NCBI RefSeq assembly: GCF_010726955.1
Contig: NZ_AP022603.1
Coordinates: 2,604,001-2,668,000 of the forward strand
Length of the DNA: 64,000 nt
DNA from: Mycolicibacterium fallax
Lineage (GTDB): Bacteria > Actinomycetota > Actinomycetes > Mycobacteriales > Mycobacteriaceae
Direction: 5' to 3'
The notes beneath the pieces are model-generated. The model ran no database searches. It saw only the letters and a list, made by a program, of their open reading frames with translations, and was not told the DNA's origin. How positions within the stretch are numbered: the stretch's first letter is position 1; each line of letters begins with the position of its first letter. Shown here in pieces: positions 60,913 to 64,000 of the stretch. Both the position numbers and the translations under genes were made by a program.

Positions 60913-63036
60913 ATGCGCCTGCCGCGTCCGGTCCGCCGGCTGCTCGACGCGCTGACCGAGCGCGATCCGGAGTACGACGCCCGCCGGCGCGCCGCCCGGG
61001 CCGGGCTGATGATCCCGGTGGCCGCCGCGCTCGGCATCGCCTTCGGCACGGAACAGACCACGATGTACGCCATCTTCGGCGCCATCGCGCTGCTCATCGT
61101 GGTGGACTTCCCCGGCACCCGGCCGGGCCGCGCGGTCAGCTACCTGACCCTCGGCGGGATCGGCGCCGGGCTGATCGCGCTGGGCACCGCGGTGGCGCCG
61201 CACCCGGGGCTTGCCGTCGCGACGATGTTCGCCCTTGGCGTGGCGGTCACCTTCTCCGGGGTGCTGAGCGCCTCGGCGGCCGCCGCGCAGCGGGCCATCC
61301 TGATGACGTTCGTGTTGCCGGTCTGCACCCCGGTCGGGCCGGTCCCCGACCGGCTGCAGGGCTGGGCCATCGCGCTGGCCGTCAGCCTGCCCGCCGCGCT
61401 GTTCGTCTTCCCGCCGCGGCACCACGACAAGCTGCGTCGGCACTGCTCCCGGGTGTGCACCGCGCTGGCCGACCGGCTGGAGGGCCGCGCCGATGCCCGC
61501 GCGGTCAACGCCGCGATGAACGCGTTGTTCGCGCACTACGTCAACGGGGAATTCCGCCCGGTCGGGCTGACGGCGGGCAGCCGGGCGCTGGTCCGGGTCG
61601 TCGACGACCTGGGCTGGCTCACCGACCGGGTCACCGGCGACACCGCTGCCGCGCTCGGCGCGGTGGCCGGGCCCGCGGTGCGGGTGCTGCGCGAATCGGC
61701 GCTGCTGCTGGCCGATCCGCGCAACCGGCGCCACCCCCCGGACCGAACCGGCCTGGTCACCGCCATCACCGAGTTGCGCGACGTCTCGGCGGGCAGCTAC
61801 CGCGAGGCGATCCGCGACATCCTCACCGAGCCCGACGACCGGGCGGCGGTCGCGGTGGGCCGGCGACTGCTGGAGCGCCGGACCTTCGGCGCCCAGGTGG
61901 GCGCCACCGGACGACTGATCAACCGGGCCGCCGCGGCCGACTCCCGGCCGGTGCTCAGCCAGGTGCTGGGCCGGGGCATGCCGGCCGCCCGCGCCTCGGA
62001 CTGGGTGCTCTCGGAGATCGAGGCGGTGGCGCACATGCCGTCGGGCTACCTCAGCGGGCGCTCGGTGGTGGTCCGCAACAGCCTGCGCACCGGTCTTGGC
62101 CTGGCGCTGGCGGTGGCCACCACCCAGCTGTTCCCGGTGCAGCACGGATTCTGGGTGGTGCTGGCCAGCATCTCGGTGCTGCGCAGCACCGCCCTGACCA
62201 CCGGCACCACCGTGCTGCGCGCGGTGCTCGGCACCTGCGGCGGCTTCGCGGTCGGCGCGGTGCTGATCGAGCTGCTCGGGGTCAATCCGGTGGTGATGTG
62301 GCTGATGTTGCCGGTGGTCGCCTTCCTGGCGGCGTTCGTGCCCAAGCTGTGGTCATTCGCGGCCGGCCAGGCCGCGTTCACCATGCTGGTGTTGATCGTG
62401 TTCAACCTGATCCACCCGTCGGGCTGGCAGGTCGGGCTGCTGCGGATCGAGGACATTCTGGTCGGCGGCACGGTCGGCGCGGTGGTCTCCACGCTGCTGT
62501 GGCCGCGCGGCACCGGCAATGCCGTGCAGCGGGCCATCCGGGCGGCCTCCGACGTCGGCTTCGCCTACCTGCGCGCGGCCGTCGGCCGGATCACCGGCCG
62601 GACCGACCCCGCGGCCGTCGCCGCCCTCGGGGTGCAGGCGCTGGCCGCCGCCAGCACCCTGGACGACGGCCTGCGCCAGTACCTGTCGGAAAGCGGCGGG
62701 CCGGCCGACATCCGGACGCCGATCATCCAGGAGACCAACCGGGTCACCGCGCTGCGCGCGGCGGCCGATCTGATCGCCGACATTCCCCGGCCACCGGCGC
62801 CGGAGGCCTACCCGGGCACCCGCGCGGTGCTGGACGACTTCGCGACTGCGGTGTGCGATCGCGCCGGGGACCCGGTGGCGTTCACCGCACATTTCGTGAC
62901 GGCGCTGCGCGCCGAATCGGCCGAGGTGGGGCGACCGGTCACCGATGCGTTGCCGCTGGTGTCGGTCGCCGCCAACCTCGGCGAGCTGGCAGTGCTCTAT
63001 CCGGAGCTCTATCCGAAGCCCTACCCGGAGCGCTGA
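60913..63036 (+). CDS. FUSC-family inner-membrane protein
   Basis: 707-aa membrane protein made of two helical membrane blocks (about 28-160 and 385-540), each with about six helices, separated and followed by soluble helical regions. This is the fusaric-acid-resistance/aromatic acid exporter-like architecture; AVVTFS..SASAAAAQRA and VVLASISVLRSTALTTGTT (second block) are the conserved FUSC cores. Partners such as periplasmic adaptor proteins are not present, so the protein probably works alone as in other actinobacteria. ATG 60913 lies 6 nt after TAGGTT (60901-60906), giving a leaderless transcript. Its end overlaps the convergent pirin gene by 16 nt. Confidence 0.86.
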   Translation: MRLPRPVRRLLDALTERDPEYDARRRAARAGLMIPVAAALGIAFGTEQTTMYAIFGAIALLIVVDFPGTRPGRAVSYLTLGGIGAGLIALGTAVAPHPGLAVATMFALGVAVTFSGVLSASAAAAQRAILMTFVLPVCTPVGPVPDRLQGWAIALAVSLPAALFVFPPRHHDKLRRHCSRVCTALADRLEGRADARAVNAAMNALFAHYVNGEFRPVGLTAGSRALVRVVDDLGWLTDRVTGDTAAALGAVAGPAVRVLRESALLLADPRNRRHPPDRTGLVTAITELRDVSAGSYREAIRDILTEPDDRAAVAVGRRLLERRTFGAQVGATGRLINRAAAADSRPVLSQVLGRGMPAARASDWVLSEIEAVAHMPSGYLSGRSVVVRNSLRTGLGLALAVATTQLFPVQHGFWVVLASISVLRSTALTTGTTVLRAVLGTCGGFAVGAVLIELLGVNPVVMWLMLPVVAFLAAFVPKLWSFAAGQAAFTMLVLIVFNLIHPSGWQVGLLRIEDILVGGTVGAVVSTLLWPRGTGNAVQRAIRAASDVGFAYLRAAVGRITGRTDPAAVAALGVQALAAASTLDDGLRQYLSESGGPADIRTPIIQETNRVTALRAAADLIADIPRPPAPEAYPGTRAVLDDFATAVCDRAGDPVAFTAHFVTALRAESAEVGRPVTDALPLVSVAANLGELAVLYPELYPKPYPER

Positions 63037-64000
63037 CCGGTCGCCCGGTGCGGCCGCAGTGCGCCCGCCGGGATCGCCCCGAACCGGCCCGCCTGGTAGT
63101 CCTCCAGCGCCTCGATCACCTCGGCCTTGGTGTTCATCACGAACGGCCCGTAGTGGAAGACCCGCTCCCGGATCGGCTTACCGCCCAGCAGCAGCACCTC
63201 CAGGGCCGGCCGGTTGGCGTCCTGGGTTGCGGCGGCGTCCACCGTGATCCGGTCGCCGGCGCCGAGCACCGCGAGTTGGCCCTGCTCGATCGGGTGGCCG
63301 TCGGGTCCGACGCTGCCCCGCCCGGACAGCACGTAGACCAGCGCATTGAAGCTCCGGTCCCAGGGCAGGTTCAGCCGCGCACCGGGTTGCACGGTGGCGT
63401 GCGCCACGGTGATCGGGGTGTGCGTGACGCCGGGGCCGCGGTGCCCGTCGACGTCGCCGGCGATCAGGCGCAGCAGCGCGCCGCCGTCGGCCGAGGACAG
63501 CAACCCGGCCTGCTCGGCCTCGATGGACTGGTAGCGCGGGGCGGCGAACTTGTCGGCGCGCGGCAGGTTCACCCACAGCTGCAGGCCGTGGAACAGGCCG
63601 CCGCTCTCGACGAGTTCGGCGGGCGGGGTCTCGATGTGCAGGATGCCCGACCCGGCGGTCATCCACTGGGTGGCGCCGTCGCCGATCAGCCCGCCGCCGC
63701 CGTGCGAGTCCTGGTGGGCGAACTGCCCGTCGATCATGTAGGTGACGGTCTCGAAGCCGCGGTGCGGATGCCAGTCGGTGCCGCGCGGTTCGCCCGGTTC
63801 GTAGTCGACCTCACCCATCTGGTCGAGGTGGACGAATGGGTCGAGGTCGGCGGCGGACACCCCGGCGAAGGCCCGGACCACCGGGAATCCCTCGCCCTCG
63901 ATGCCGCGCGGGCCGGTGGTGATGGATCGCACCGGCCGTTCGGCCTGGTCGGGGGTGGCCGCGGTGATCCGCGGCAGGGTCAACGTGTCGGCGGTGATGG
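63021..64000 (-). CDS. Pirin-family cupin protein, N-terminus at or beyond window edge
   Basis: A minus-strand frame of at least 320 aa with the bicupin pirin fold: WHPHRGFETVTYMIDG and HQDSHGGGGLIGDG carry the metal-binding His residues of the N-terminal cupin, followed by TAGSGILHIETP and FHGLQLWVNLP; the C-terminal cupin has VLSGRGSVGPDGHPIEQG. Pirins are iron-binding; some have quercetin dioxygenase or redox-sensor roles. A TTG at 63983 could start it, but the frame stays open to the window edge with plausible residues, so the true start probably lies just outside. The 3' end overlaps the FUSC gene. Confidence 0.88.
   Translation of the reverse strand, partial: ITADTLTLPRITAATPDQAERPVRSITTGPRGIEGEGFPVVRAFAGVSAADLDPFVHLDQMGEVDYEPGEPRGTDWHPHRGFETVTYMIDGQFAHQDSHGGGGLIGDGATQWMTAGSGILHIETPPAELVESGGLFHGLQLWVNLPRADKFAAPRYQSIEAEQAGLLSSADGGALLRLIAGDVDGHRGPGVTHTPITVAHATVQPGARLNLPWDRSFNALVYVLSGRGSVGPDGHPIEQGQLAVLGAGDRITVDAAATQDANRPALEVLLLGGKPIRERVFHYGPFVMNTKAEVIEALEDYQAGRFGAIPAGALRPHRATGQRSG

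Overview
The window is a high-GC actinobacterial chromosome segment that reads as a Mycobacterium/Mycolicibacterium-type genome. The evidence is MmpL3, MmpL11, Zmp1, paired Omam (Mce-associated) proteins, a Rv0203-type hemophore, a TB18.5-like protein, PtpB and a PE-PPE-domain hydrolase. Gene order follows the M. tuberculosis map backwards, roughly from Rv0208c to Rv0144, with insertions and losses. Homologue names come from memory of M. tuberculosis proteins; no database was searched.

Layout. (1) 1-11 kb: a partial P-loop protein, then trmB, a NYN-domain protein and mmpL3; a repeat-rich spacer with a strong hairpin; an AI-2E family permease divergent from a flippase-like protein, an M23 lipoprotein and DUF3054; then two hemophore-family genes. 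(2) 11-20 kb: mmpL11 with its coupled partner, omamB/omamA, zmp1, a secreted hypothetical, a PknH-like sensor domain without a kinase, and an L,D-transpeptidase of the Rv0192 type. (3) 20-25 kb: a copper module (DUF305 lipoprotein plus ricR, with a perfect RicR-type operator), ilvD, a small GW-rich membrane protein, a UPF0114 protein and an O-methyltransferase. (4) 25-39 kb: a divergent Ter-type stress cluster of about 12 kb. The minus arm runs coiled-coil protein, CitE-like lyase, PRTase-TRSP, PRTase-PELOTA, HAD, TerD-TerD, TerD-FtsK-like. The plus arm runs TerD, DUF475 (TerC-type) membrane protein and two divergent TerD-like proteins, followed by an unusual aldehyde dehydrogenase. It sits between the Rv0187 and Rv0185 homologues, so it looks like an insertion into otherwise conserved order. 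(5) 39-49.5 kb: TIGR04338 and DUF2786 proteins, monoacylglycerol lipase, lactate dehydrogenase, an SDR, a secreted phosphodiester glycosidase, a DUF5642 lipoprotein, a 16-bp minisatellite, a TB18.5-like protein, a TetR regulator with a palindrome, and fused pntA plus pntB. (6) 49.5-64 kb: a RidA-family gene broken by a 17-bp tandem duplication, two acyl-CoA dehydrogenases, an alpha/beta hydrolase, ptpB, a PE-PPE-domain hydrolase lacking the PE domain, DUF456, an SDR/ALDH/methyltransferase run with a divergent TetR regulator, a FUSC-family protein and a partial pirin.

How the genes work together. mmpL3 exports trehalose monomycolate; mmpL11 and the two hemophore-like proteins suggest envelope lipid export and haem handling; DUF305/RicR is an autoregulated copper response. 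The Ter cluster carries the signature genes of the predicted nucleotide-like metabolite pathway (two PRTases, HAD, CitE-like lyase) linked to TerD/TerC membrane-associated proteins; it is the best candidate in the window for poorly understood biology. Two features recur. Several genes have a TANNNT box 6-8 nt before an ATG/GTG, suggesting leaderless transcripts. Short tandem duplications (14, 15, 16, 17, 20, 21, about 62 bp) occur in intergenic DNA, at gene ends and inside Pro-rich coding tails; one of them breaks a gene. No rRNA, tRNA, CRISPR array, insertion sequence or phage gene was recognised.
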